Positions 10,224 through 22,345 of a stretch of 64,000 nt of DNA are shown one piece after another. This stretch comes from Clusia tigrina. Its lineage: Eukaryota > Arthropoda > Insecta > Diptera > Clusiidae. Every line of letters begins with the position of its first letter. Position 1 is the first letter of the stretch. The translations under genes were made by a program, and so were the position numbers. The notes beneath the pieces are model-generated. The model was given only the letters and a program-made list of their open reading frames with translations. It made no database searches and had not been told where the DNA came from. Location of the stretch: the NCBI GenBank assembly GCA_920105625.2, contig OV050033.1, forward strand, positions 11,698,001-11,762,000, read 5' to 3'.

Positions 10224-13200
10224 CTGCAAGTAGATAAAAGTAAACAAAACAACATTAAATACAAAGTATACTTTAATTTTAAGAATAATTTATGAGTATA
10301 TTTGAAACTCGTACTTTTCAATATGTGAAGGGAATTCAATATGCCTTTCGGGTTTATAGTTTGTGTATTTAAGTGCTTTTGTAGTGGTTTTGGTGAATGC
10401 TTTTATTGTTTGTGATAACTGGCAATTAAAAACGAAACAAAGCAAAGCAACTACTGAAACAACCAATTCACATAATTCCAACGGCATAAATTAAAATTTT
10501 ATTTATGCTGTGAAACTCTAATCAAAGGCTTCCGGTGGCAATTAAATATGAACAAAAGCTTCAATTGAATTAAGAATTGCAGCCGAGTTGTGAATGCAGT
10601 GTGCTTAAGGCATGCACGGGTTAAGAGTGGAGGCACAGATAGTCAATAATGATATATGGTGTAAAAAGACTTTAAAGCCACACAACAGCAGCTCTGTAGT
10701 TGCAAAGACTTGAAATATATACTATATATATGAAGCAAATAGGCAAGCGGGAAATTTCAGTGCAGTTAGTACCCAGTTGAAATAATACCTTGGTAAAGGC
10801 TTCAAACAGTTTAAGAGGTTACATAACTGACTTTGAAAATGTTCTATGAAATCTTTAGAAAGCTTTATAAGGGCTTTCATTGGTAGAGGCTTCTTCTTGG
10901 ATCACATTGTCTCATATATTCACATATTCTAAATCACAATCTCTGCGTGGAAATACAAGCAAACTTCAATCATGTTCTGTTCCGAATTCGGAGCTTCTAA
11001 CCAGGCCAACTGCGTTGCAAAGTCCATGACTAAGACACAATTGTGTGTTCATGCCACTTCTTGACGACACTTGAGAGGCAGATGTTTCTCTTCTCTGCTA
11101 CATGCGCTCAACGAACACTTAAAACTGTCTGTCGAGGCATTGTGTTCATAATTTTTTAATGTTATAATTACCGCGCGCGAACCTTCCTGCAATAAAATTG
11201 TTGCACGCAAAGTGCGGCTTCATCGTTGCTGTTCAGTTAATTTCATTCAATTAGTAAGCACGTAAAATAAAAAAATTATTAAATATGACAATTGTTATTG
11301 TTTGTTAACATAATATAAATTATGTAAACACAATTGTGTGCAATTACGAACACCAACAACAACCAATGCCAGAACAGCAATGCAAACAGTGAAGTTGTCA
11401 AATCGGCAAATATGTCAATTATCGTTCTCATTTGTTCTGCTTTTGTATTTCTATTTCTTTATAATTTTGCTGACATTTGTTTTCTAAATATTTCCTATCG
11501 TTCTGGTTATCAATCCGAATAATGATATCGCAAATTTCTTTATGACTTCATTCCGATAAAGCCAAAAGAGTGTTTATAGTCTTGTTTTCCGTTGAAGTTG
11601 CGCCACTTCAACATAATTTCTGGGCAGTAATTTGTCAATTGTTCGACCTCACCCTTCGAAAGTGGCAAGTTTATAAATTTGTCTCAGTTAGTGAGTTAGT
11701 CCCTGATTGTTTGGCATTTTGTCTTATCTAAGATCTGAGATAACATGCAATTTGAAACTGTTGAAGCGATTTTAATGAATTAATTTCAACTTGTGTGAAT
11801 TCAGATTTGTGCTGCATTTATCTACGGGTATCTGCGAGTTACAATGGAGAACATTGTAGATTTCTCACTTGAATGGTTGGCAAAGTATGAAGGAAGTTCT
11901 GGAACTAACCGAAATGACTGATAAAGCGTATAAAGCCTGCGGGGGATAACACTGCAGACTTCTCACTTCAATATCTGGCAAAGTATAATAGAATTTTTGG
12001 AACTGTAAGAATTTGAAATGTAATGTTTTAATCCTAATTAATTACTACTCAGTCATCACTTTTATATCACTTGATTATAATTTAAGAAATTTTTACCAGT
12101 GTAAAAAAATATTAAAATTATTATTCTTAATCAAATACTTCAATATCATCGGAATTTCGGAGCTCTGCAAACTTAAATACACTCATAAAGAATCGAATGA
12201 AGATCTAGATGGAAGTGGGGTAAGGCGGAGAGCCGCCGAAGAAGGAGGTCTCCAAGCACTCAGGCATTGTTGCCAATTGTGCTGAAGATCTAACGCTGTC
12301 TTCAACGTAAGATTTGTTGTTGTGGTTTCCAAAAATAAACAGAAAGTGACTGGTTTACAACTCCAGAAAGGGATCATAGAAGCGGGCAAAACTACGGTGT
12401 TGGAGGTGTATTCTTTGGAAGGCCAGAATTGCTAAGAGATACATTACCAGTATGTGGAAAAGTGTTTACAACATCAAGGACAATACATCGAGGAGCTATA
12501 AATAAGTAACACTCTACGGAATTGTGTTTTCTTTATCAAAGAATCGGGGATGCTTGGATTGAAGTAACTTCATAACATAGTATTATCATATAACTTAACT
12601 TCGAGAGCTGTGTTGCGACCAGATGAGATAAAGTCAAAACCAACAAAATATTGGCTCAAGGAATTCATTATATAACGCACCACATGAATTGACGCTGATG
12701 GCCGATCATAGGTAGTAAAGGAAAGAAAATTATATCAATATGTTGTGGGCTAAAAATATCCTTGGCAGCTTAATTACTCTTTACTTTCTTTTCTCATCTC
12801 TGCCCTCGTATCTAAAATGAATTCTTTGTTGGTAAGTACAAAAAGAAAAAGCCGGAATCCTAAAAGGCGCAGCTAATATATCTAAGCAATATTTTAGTAT
12901 AAATGCCATGTTCCTTAAATAATTGTATAATTTTTGTATATCATTAAGTTATAATTATAATTTAGTTGGCACGATAGGAAAAACTAATGATGATAATGTC
13001 AAGCAAATCACTCATTTAAAGCTATTTAAATAGCATTTAAAATTAATGAAACGATGAAAAAGATAATTAATTCCAGCTTAAAGATAAAAAGTGTATAAAA
13101 ACAATATTTAAATCGTATAATTTTCATGTTATTTGATTACAATCGACAGTGCATGCAACACATTCCGTCAAGCACACACACACCAGCTTAGGCATACCAC

Positions 13201-13319
13201 TCACATAGCTACACACACACTCGTATGCATATATATATTCCTCTGTAGCTGCATAAATTTATAATGAGCTACACAATTGTGAGATAATTTTGAAAGAAAC
13301 ACAAAAAGGCAAAAGTGAA

Positions 13320-13620
13320 AATTGCAGAGTTGCTGACAACATTTCCGACGAGTCAAACCACAGCCGCAGCCGCAGCCGCAGCCACAGCGACAGTGCCGCT
13401 AATTAGTGGGCGGGGCATTGAGTTGGCGCGCAAACGTAGGTGTCTGTAGCAGCCAGCGTGCGGGCCGCCGGGGGAGCCTGTTCTGCATGGGATTTGCACT
13501 TAACACGGCGTCAAGTGCAGCGACGGCTGCGGCAATGACGTGTGCGCACTCGTTCTCGTGCCAGTAATTAGCATGCAACGTCGCTACAAGAGACCCCAAA
13601 GCGACTTAATGAAAATGTCA
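13320..13620. other. GC-rich island with (CAGCCG)n
   Basis: About 300 bp rise well above the AT-rich background: a CAGCCGCAGCCG hexamer run at 13355-13390, then GGGCGGGGC, GCGGGCCGCCGGGGG and several CG-rich words. The minus-strand open frame of 66 codons (Ala-rich) has no family resemblance. It is a candidate regulatory element or alternative leader exon of Ndae1. Confidence 0.3.
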
Positions 13621-14339
13621 TAAAATGTGTTCGCATTGACGGCGCTCTCTGGGCAGTTCGGCCCGCAAATTCCGTGTACTGCTCGCATTGACAGAGTGGA
13701 AATAATTGGAAAAAATACAACAAAAATTCAAATCATTCAAAATTAATGCTTACGCCGAGGTGACACTGAGCTACTGCTGCCGTTTAGTAAGCACGTAGAG
13801 TGCAATTGCCTCGTTTAAACGGCCGTTAAATTATTAACAAACAAAAAAAATACGCTAAAACAAAAGTGAACAAACATTGAAAAATATGTGAACAATTTAT
13901 GTTACACGCCCCAAAGTAGCGGAGTGGAGTGACCTAAAGAAATAAAATAGGTTCAAATATTGCTCTACTTATTTACGGTACTGTTGAATGTGCGGGATTG
14001 TTCCATCTTAGTGGGGACTTTTCTCTTTTGGGGTATGCTTCACTTATGAGATAACTCCCAAAACGAAGAAAGAGAAGAATGAAATAAGACTGAGCGTCAT
14101 TTGATTTGGGGATTGTTCATATATTCCTACCCTTCGAAGGGATGTGTGTTTGTTTGGGGCTTATTCAATTATGAAATAATGCCCAAATTGGAGTTTGATA
14201 CGTTATAAGGCGATTTTTTTACTTATATCATTACGCAATGAGTTTCAAATTTTGTGAATTAGCGTATTTTCTTTTAGTTTTATTTGAATGTTGTTTCTTT
14301 ATTATTGTTTATTTATTAATTATATATTATATTGTGGCT

Positions 14340-15640
14340 CAGGATCTCTAGAATTAGTCTCTTTGCTAGCGCTGGGCATTTGCATAAAAGATGGTCAACA
14401 CTTTCCTCTTCTTTTTCGCAGCTTCTACAGAAATTGTTATTAGGGAATCTAAGTCTGTGTGCATGTCTTCCAATAAAACAGTGTCCGGCATACTGTTAAT
14501 CCGATAAACGGTTTGTTTAGTAGCATCAGTTCTAAGGACCTGGTTGGTGCTATTATAGTATTTGCTTTGCAATGTTGCAGACCGACTCTCGTAGGCGACT
14601 AGCTTTTGCCTTCTTCAGGTACTCTGTTTGAGTAGCATTTTCCAAGTGGCGGGTGGTACACCCGCCTTTTGTGCTGTGCTTATGTTATGTAGCTCGGTGC
14701 CTGCTCTGACCAGATCATCTGCTACTCAAATTCTTTCAATTTTGCTGTGTCCAGGTACCAAGCACAGGTGTATATCATATTGTTCTGAATTCTCGTTTAG
14801 AGATGTTCTACATCTCTTTTGGAGTGTCTCTTTTGTCTCTTTCTCTTTTGGAGTGTGGATGTGCACTTAGTAAACTTTGAATAGCAGGCTGACTATCAGT
14901 GTAAATCGTGATCTCCTTATAGGGTATCATATTCCCGGCTGATTCTATTTAATTCAGCTTGGAAGATACTGCAATGGTCGGTCAATTCTTTGCAGTAAAC
15001 TCCGCCCCCGACTTTGTCGTTAATTTTTGAGCCTTCCGCGTAGAAAGTTTCTGTTAGTTCTGCTTTCACCGGTAGGGTGGGAAAGAGCATCTCATTCCCA
15101 TCTTGCAGGGATTCTTACACTAAAGCAGTTCCTAGGCAATGGTTTGGGAATCATGTAGTCTAATGCCTCCGTTTTGAAGGGGAAGTTGTCGACAAGTTTG
15201 GCATGACCGATTCGTGGTTTCCTCCATGGAGGAATTGCGTTGAATCTTGCTGCTGGGCATACTGCCGTGCATTCACCGAATATATTTAAGGGTTACAGGT
15301 ATAATATAGTTTCCAGGCGATAGTGGGTGTTGTTCTGATAGCGCCTGTTATCAGTAGGACTGTCATTCACTGAAATTTCTCCAGTTGGTTGAAGTACGTA
15401 AGCTTCTTCAGTGCTGGCCACCAAATCGTAAGTCCATATATAAGTATGAGTCTTACCACTGCTGTGTACATCCAATGTATAACCTGCGGTTTTAGGCCCG
15501 ATTTTTTATTAACTACTTTTGCAGGTATAAAGAGCAGTAACGGCTTTCTGGATTCGGTTGCTGATGTTCTCTTTATTTCTATGTTGAAGTGGGTGGACTA
15601 TTTGTCAGCTACTAATTTAAGTACCAAAGTGTTTTAAAAC
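14340..15640 (-). mobile_element. decayed non-LTR retrotransposon, RT thumb to 3' end
   Basis: Read on the minus strand in shifting frames it gives, in order, the RT C-terminal region (HWMYTAVVRLILIYG, then WWPALKK.TYFNQLEKFQ and LLITGAIRTTPT), an RNase H-like start (FYAEGSK…GGGVYCKELTDHCSIFQAEL) and the terminal cysteine motif (DHLLCKCPALAKR). These are standard landmarks of I/R1/LOA/Jockey-type ORF2. Multiple stops and frameshifts show it is inactive. Its 3' end overlaps the fragment at 6805-7090 with high identity, in the opposite orientation. Flanking DNA on both sides (13970-14330, 15640-16090) shares TTGGGG.TTATTCA..AT.AAATAA-type motifs, so the LINE may have landed in an older repeat. 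Confidence 0.85.
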
Positions 15641-17944
15641 TATGCCGGGTTATTTAACTTATCTCAATTGTATTTTGTTTTATTTTGGGGATTATTCATT
15701 ATTGATTTTTTAATTATAAAATAACTGTTAGCTATTTAATTTCTCCCATTGGTTGATCGCATTTTTACTATGAAGTAATATCAAAATATTGTGAGTTCTT
15801 CCCTTTGTTTGCATGTTAATTACTCTTATTTGGGTATTATTTCATTCTAATACGATCCCAATTGTGAATTTTATAGTTTTTTTTGGTGGATTATTTTACT
15901 ATTTATGTTCAGATAATTGTATTAATTTTTGTTGTTGATTTCAAGTTGAAATAAGAACCGAAAATTGGCGTTTATTCCATTTCTCTCATGGAGTTTATTT
16001 CCTTGTACATGAATGATTATTATCATGGTGATATTATTAAGTTTTCTCATTGGGGCTTTTCTGAAATTCATCTGGGAGAGTATGTTATCATGTGAGAAGT
16101 CTCACAGAGAAGGGTTTATTTAATTTCTACTGTAACTTCTGCATTTGTGGTTTATTTAATTGGGAATTAATTCCCACTCCCTCATATCTATTCGAATACA
16201 AATTCATAACAATTGTTCACAATTTTCCTGCACATGTGCTCGGGTGCTTGTCTGTTATTTCATTTCCAATTGTTTTCAGTCGCATTTGCATATACGGATT
16301 TCATTAAAATGCGATTTATATACATAGAAGCTGCATCGACATCACTCGCCATATTCGAAGTGCACATTTAAAGCACCTCGACTGAGATTTATGCGCCATT
16401 AGCAGTTATTGTTGCAAATGGCGTTGGCACACTGCATGCAAATGATGCAATTGTTTTGATTGCTTTGCGTGCAATTAAGCCAAGAATTTATAAGCGTTGG
16501 TAAATTACAGCGCAAGGAGTGTGAAAAGTTTGCCCGTATTGCCAGTATTAAGACCGGAAGTGTCAGGTGGGCAAGAAGGATGTGGAAAGGAAAACTAAAT
16601 TGCTTAGCGAGCAAACAAATGTCCTCAGATGTCAATCGCTTTGTTAAATGAAATGTGAACGTTGTTCAATGGACTTGTACAGCTGAGGAACTCAACTAGA
16701 TTATGGGATGAGAGTGACGGTTTAGAATTAAAAGCGTACTAAGGAAAATTTGTGGTTTAAGGCTTCCAGAGAGTCAATAATAACGCTGGAATAAAAACAG
16801 GATATTGATTCCTTTTATCGGGGAATTACTCAATGATACTATAATCTAGATGCCAAGACCAGTGGTAGGCAGCTATAAGATTTAAAGACCGGCATAATAA
16901 TTGTATTGCTACATAAAATCATAACACAACACCATCGTCAACACAATAAATAATGAAACCCTTCAGAAACGCCAAAAGAAACATATGTTGTCAAGTCTGT
17001 CCCCCTCACACAGTGCTCCACTAGCATCTTGAAAGTAGACAAGCAAATTATGTTTGCTAAATATGCACTGTGTAGAAGAGCACTGTATATTTAGTCAGCA
17101 CAATAACAATTAGGATCATATATAGCAGAGCAATAAAGGTTGTTGAGTTTTAAATCTGGTGCTAAGTCGATGGGAAAAAAGTTTTCAAAAGAAATTACTT
17201 CGTATTGCCTCGAAACAGAACAACAAATGCTTGCGTAAATATAATTTTTGCCAGCACAGATAAGATAAGTACGACATCCTGATCGAGACTGTACCATTGC
17301 TGCAATGTACGTTGGAGTTATTCTCTTCAGAGACAATGAATTTCATGTTTGGATCTTCCCTGTACATGTATCCTAAATATTTTTTTACCTGATCTCAAAC
17401 AATAATTTTCGGTTTGCAATTTAGTATATTTTTATGACTCAATTTCGGTTTCTATATTGCAAAATATGATAGAAAATTTTATTGTTTATTTCTGAAATAT
17501 CCGTTTCCTTGTTTCTACATTCTTCCCCTTGAATGTCCTTTCTCTCTTCATAAATACTCAACAATTTACAGTCAATTCTAAAATCGTGAAAACAGACACT
17601 AAATGTTGTTCACATCGATTGAATATTGGTGTCGAGTTATATGATATACAAAATGTTTTCCTATGCAAATTGAGCTGTGCAAAGATGTTTCATGTTGTTG
17701 GTGAGTTACTCGATTACAGTCGGTGTGCTTTGGCGTCTGCTTTGAAAAGTTTACTTTAAAACTGAACTTGAGAAGTAGGATAGATAACAGTTTTGTAGGG
17801 GTGGAGCGAGGCATAAATGTAAATAATATAATATGAAAGATAGAACCATACAGAAAAAAAGAAAGAAATTTGTGTAATTAAATTAAGTTTATTTTCAATA
17901 TTGTAATGTATTTTACTGTTTTGGTAAAAGCATTTTCTTGCTTT

Positions 17945-18110
17945 AGAATTTAATCACATTATTCCATTATTAATCCTTTATTTAACACTCTGATTCCTTT
18001 TATTATTCATTATTTCTTTATTTAATAACAGCATTACTTTATTTAATGAAATTATTCCTTTATTATTCGTTTATTTAATAAAATTATTCCTTTACTATCA
18101 CTAAACTCTA
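17945..18110. repeat. AT-rich imperfect tandem repeat (~33-36 bp)
   Basis: TTTATTTAATAAAATTATTCC-type units recur four to five times with substitutions (for example CTTTATTTAACA, CTTTATTTAATAACA, CTTTATTTAATGAAA, GTTTATTTAATAAAA). Low complexity and non-coding. Confidence 0.55.
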
Positions 18111-19689
18111 TTTATTTATCTCAATTATTTTCTTGCCCAAGTAAATAATGATTGATATTATCAACATGTCAGTTTATGGATGGTTATTTTCCTACTCTCA
18201 GCCCGAATACCGGTTATTTTAAAATTGATTACTAGCACCAAGTTGCGTGAATAATTTTGTTGTTGCTGATTTGCAGAACTGGAATATTGTTGATGACTGA
18301 TAAAATCGAGTAAAATTTTCCAATTGAATTTGTTGTTTATGACTTGGAAGAATTCCTTAACCCTTAGTGGAAAATATTTTGTAAGCAATACATTTTTTTA
18401 TAATTATAATCAAAACAGGACTGTTTACTCTGCAATGTGCCAAAGTGATGTTGATTTTGGACACAGAATTGTTGCAACAAATTTGTGATAAGAAGCGTCC
18501 TGCCTTTCTTCCTGAAGTTGGGGCTGAGTTTCAACAGAATATTATGAGCGGTGATGTTAAAGTCAAAGGACGTATTGTGAGGATAAAGGTGAAAGATCTA
18601 TTGTGACATTATATATTTGGCTTTATTTATTTATATTTTTACTTTCTCAATAATTAATAACAAAGTTTTTTAGTTTGATTTTTCTTATTTCCTAAGGGAT
18701 TCTGGAATATATCTGAAGTGATGGAGGTAAATTATTCTGACTCCTTCCAATATCACTGATTAAAGAAAAATTATTTATATGTATCTTCGGTGTATTTCTA
18801 GATTTTTAAATCATGTTTGTCTTTCAATATTTTGAATTTCTTGGACATTATACATTGGAAATAATTTCTTCCCATGCCTTCCTATGGAGTTGTAAATCAA
18901 GGCAAACAATTATTTTCACGACTTCAGAACATTTCTTCACTTATTAAACTTCTGTAAACCCACATCTCGCGAATACATTTTTTTAAGCACTTCAGAACAT
19001 TGCTAATGAAATAGAAATAGTTGTATTTCTAGAATGAGGATTAAGTATTTAGAGGATTCAGAGGAATATTTGGAATCAAATACTATTCACATTTATATAT
19101 ATTTATATTATTATACATATTTAAATATGTATTATTAATAATTCTATAAATCCACATCATGAGGATACATTATATTGATGGCAAAACACAAAATTTCCTC
19201 CAATAGAACGCCAGTATTTGTAAATCAGGGAGGACTAAGAGACAGATTTCTGATACGGAAATTGAGACAATGGACAATTCCCTAACGAATTAGAATATAC
19301 CGCAAACATTTATACATATATCACCTAAATAATTATTATTAAAAAAACATCAACCAAAAGGAAAGTAGAATATAAAGTTTGATGTAAGTGTGCAGACTCT
19401 CCTCAGCTTATTATTTGACACACTTTTCTCAACAATACTTGACATTTTCAGTGTGATTTTCCTCTCAGGATCACAAGCTCTCCCGTTTTTTCTTAATGGT
19501 GTTACTTATTATATATATTTTTTTCCTATGAAATTAATAATAAGGACAATTACTGTATGCAGTTTCCACGAATTAATTCTGTGGTTAAGTCTATGGTTAT
19601 GATAAAGTGCGGTTAGTTTTATTGTCTTGATCCATAACCCACTAACAAAGACTTCTTTCATCCTAAAAAATTAGTCATAAACATTGAAT

Positions 19690-19975
19690 CATCGAATGTG
19701 CTGATTCTCCCATACAAAGACTTTTTTCACTATAGAACTCAGCTTTAAATTTCTAAAGTTCTACAATATCCGGATTAATGTAAAGATACTCTTCACTATA
19801 GAACTCCGCTTTATACTTCTAAAGTTCTCCCACACCAAGATTAATGTCAAGAAATTCTTCACTATAGAACTCCGCTATATATTTATATTTCTAAAGTTCT
19901 CTCACACCGATGTTTAAGTAAAGAAATTCTTCACTATAGAATTCCGCTTTATATTGCTAAAGTTCTTAAGTATAC
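19690..19975. repeat. 66-72 bp tandem repeat, 4 copies
   Basis: TTCACTATAGAACTC is found at 19726, 19792, 19858 and (as TTCACTATAGAATTC) 19930. Each is followed by CGCTTTATA, CTAAAGTTCT and a CCAGATTAATGT.AAGA-like segment. The spacing is 66, 66 and 72 bp; the last interval carries a small TATATATT insertion. Confidence 0.85.
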
Positions 19976-20869
19976 AATTATAGTTTCTTGATCCACACAT
20001 CATTCTGTGAGAGTTGGATCGCGACTTTTTTAAACTTATCACTTGAAGCTTAGTTTGCGCAAAGCCTGCACGAAGAGGTCAGCTGATGACGAAGAGGTCA
20101 GGCATGATTTGGTTAATCAGAGATATGTAAACACAGATTGTCTGAAACTGATAGACACTGGGGCAGCCGGTAAGTCCGGTCGGAATGGTCTGACATGTAC
20201 ATGTGCGATCAGATCTGCGGCTAGGTTACTCAACAGCAGGCAGTTTTATTAATTCAATGTAAATGTTACAAAGTGCTACAACCATATTTTGGGCACAATG
20301 CCAATTTTAAAAAATATCTGCTCCGAAATTGTCACAAAGTTTATAAATGTCGTTTGTTCGTTCACGAAGTCATGAAATTTGATGCCATAAAAAGAATTTT
20401 GTAGTTAATTATCGTGTTTTTCATTTCTCATTGACTGTGTTATTTTACCGACCAACTAAATATTTATTCAAGAAACAGTTCAAACAATTGAAACAGCGTT
20501 ATAAATTTCATATTTCACAATAATTAGAAAACAAACATTTCGCTTGAATTTAATCGCTCGACACTTAATATCAGCACAAATTTATGGCCAACACTTCAGT
20601 TAATAAATTGCAAGCTTTATTTTTGCTTTTCAAATTTATCTCCATAATTAATTTATCAGCTTTTATTCTCTCGTTCTTTTCTTTCCTTGTAACTTACAAT
20701 TCAATGGACTCTTCGTTCATATTCAAATAGGTGGACTTGTGAAAATTTGCCTGCACTCTTTGAGTGCGTTTTTTTTTGTTTGGTGATAACACGGAATAAA
20801 AATTTTTAATTTACACTCTCCTCTGCGAATATTTTGTATTTGTTAAATTTATTGTTTAAAAGCGAAACG

Positions 20870-21260
20870 CGCGAGTAAAAATTATTGGTCTATACGAGAG
20901 TCCAACCGAACGCAGACTAATTCCACACACAGCCACTTGTCTGCCTCAATATATCGGTGCGATGCTTTTAAACTCGAAATCGGCGTTATTTAAACGCCGT
21001 TTTGTTTTTGTGTATTATCGGCGGCATGCGAGAGCACTCCCGCGACCGGCCTGGACTTTGTTTGAATCCGACCCCGAGTATGACTCCGACTACGACTCCG
21101 ACTACGGTTCCGACTACGACATCAGCACCAACACCGACTCTGACTAACTGCCCGACTGACTGATATGGTGTTTGTGGTTGTTGTTGTAAGTGTACGACGA
21201 CACTTCGAGATTACGAGAGCTTCGTACGTTCGGCTCGTTTCGGTTCAGTCTCGTCCGCTG
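20870..21260. promoter_or_regulatory. GC-rich island, candidate alternative promoter or leader
   Basis: A sharp rise in CpG-containing sequence within AT-rich intron. On the minus strand it starts near ATCAGTCAGTCGGGCAGTTAG, which includes TCAGTC (an arthropod initiator match), and runs into leader-like sequence. The plus strand has its own TCAGTC at 21245. The plus strand also holds a 61-codon open frame (20962-21147) ending in DSDYDSDYGSDYD, made by a GACTCCGACTAC repeat. Which strand, if any, is transcribed cannot be told from sequence. Confidence 0.25.
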
Positions 21261-22049
21261 CTTGTTTGTTGATGTATTTGTTTGCCTACGGTCCGGTTAC
21301 ACTGCCATATGTTGGTGTTGTTGTATTGCTTTAGTTGTTGTTTGTGTTGTGTTTTTTGCTTCTGTTCTTATCAGCGAAAGAACACACTGAACCACAATTC
21401 CAGGCATGAATTAGCAAATCGAAAACAAATGTTGAAATATGTTAATGGGCGATTAAATTTGCTAAAATATATTATAATCTTAGCTACTCTCACTCTCACT
21501 GTCGCGCAGAGGTTACCTCTCTATCCCTCTCCAGTGTTAGGAGAGGGAAAGAGAGTCTGGTCTATTCAGATTACTCATACGCCTTTTGTCTGTGCTTACT
21601 AAGGGACATTGGCACAAAAGCCGTCACTGCGTTCAGCTCTGCCACCTGTTACACTTCATTATCTCTCCGGAATTTTATCTCCCACCTGTGTTGATGGTTT
21701 ACATTTCTTTACCTTAGGCTTAAGTGCGCTAATTACACAGTTCTTAGTTAGTATGAAGTTAGTTAGTGAGCGTTCCCTGGAACCTTTGTCAATTTCGCAC
21801 ATTCATACATATATGAGTATATTGCTTGATCGGCTTTACTTTCAATTGTTTTTAAGTTAAAATATAAAATATTCCTCTTGGCCAGCTGACTTTATATAAC
21901 GAGGATCTGTTAACTTATCGATTTTTGTTAGTTTTTATATAATCTTTAAGTTTAATATACGAAATCTCGCTGTAGAGAATTCCAGAACTAAGGAAATGGC
22001 CAAATAATATTAATCCAAAACCATGGATACCGCAGAATCCAATGGTTTG

Positions 22050-22345
22050 GGCCTGATTGTGGGCTGGGGCGTAAATTCATAAAACACGGTATGGGGCAGC
22101 ACCAAGTGCAACTTTCGGGGTAACAAGATGTTGGATTTTAGTCTGTCTTCACATTTGGTGATGCACAATATATTTAACAAACCGACACAATGTACAGAAT
22201 GTAGGTAACAAACTGACTTTTGACGCACAGACGGCAAGAAGTGATTGATCTAACACTAACTAATAGCTTTATGAGAGATTCAATAAAACAGTGGAAGAGG
22301 TACCTCTCTCGGATCACTGTTTGATTGAATTTCGACTTGACGTTA
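22050..22345 (+). mobile_element. non-LTR retrotransposon endonuclease-domain fragment
   Basis: Plus-strand frames spell TVWGSTKCNFRGNKMLDFSL, then HNIFNKPT, RRQEVIDLTLTN and, after a frameshift, LSDHCLIEFRL. These correspond to the C-terminal half of the apurinic-like endonuclease domain of LINE ORF2 (WGS...RG..L..F, the N.PTF region, EVIDLTL, and the catalytic SDH). Frameshifts break the reading frame. No RT domain follows, so this is an isolated internal fragment. Confidence 0.75.

Noticed and set aside
20043..20252. 69-codon plus-strand open frame with an internal GTAAGT donor-like site
   Set aside because: No upstream or downstream partner exon and no recognisable motif; too short to support.
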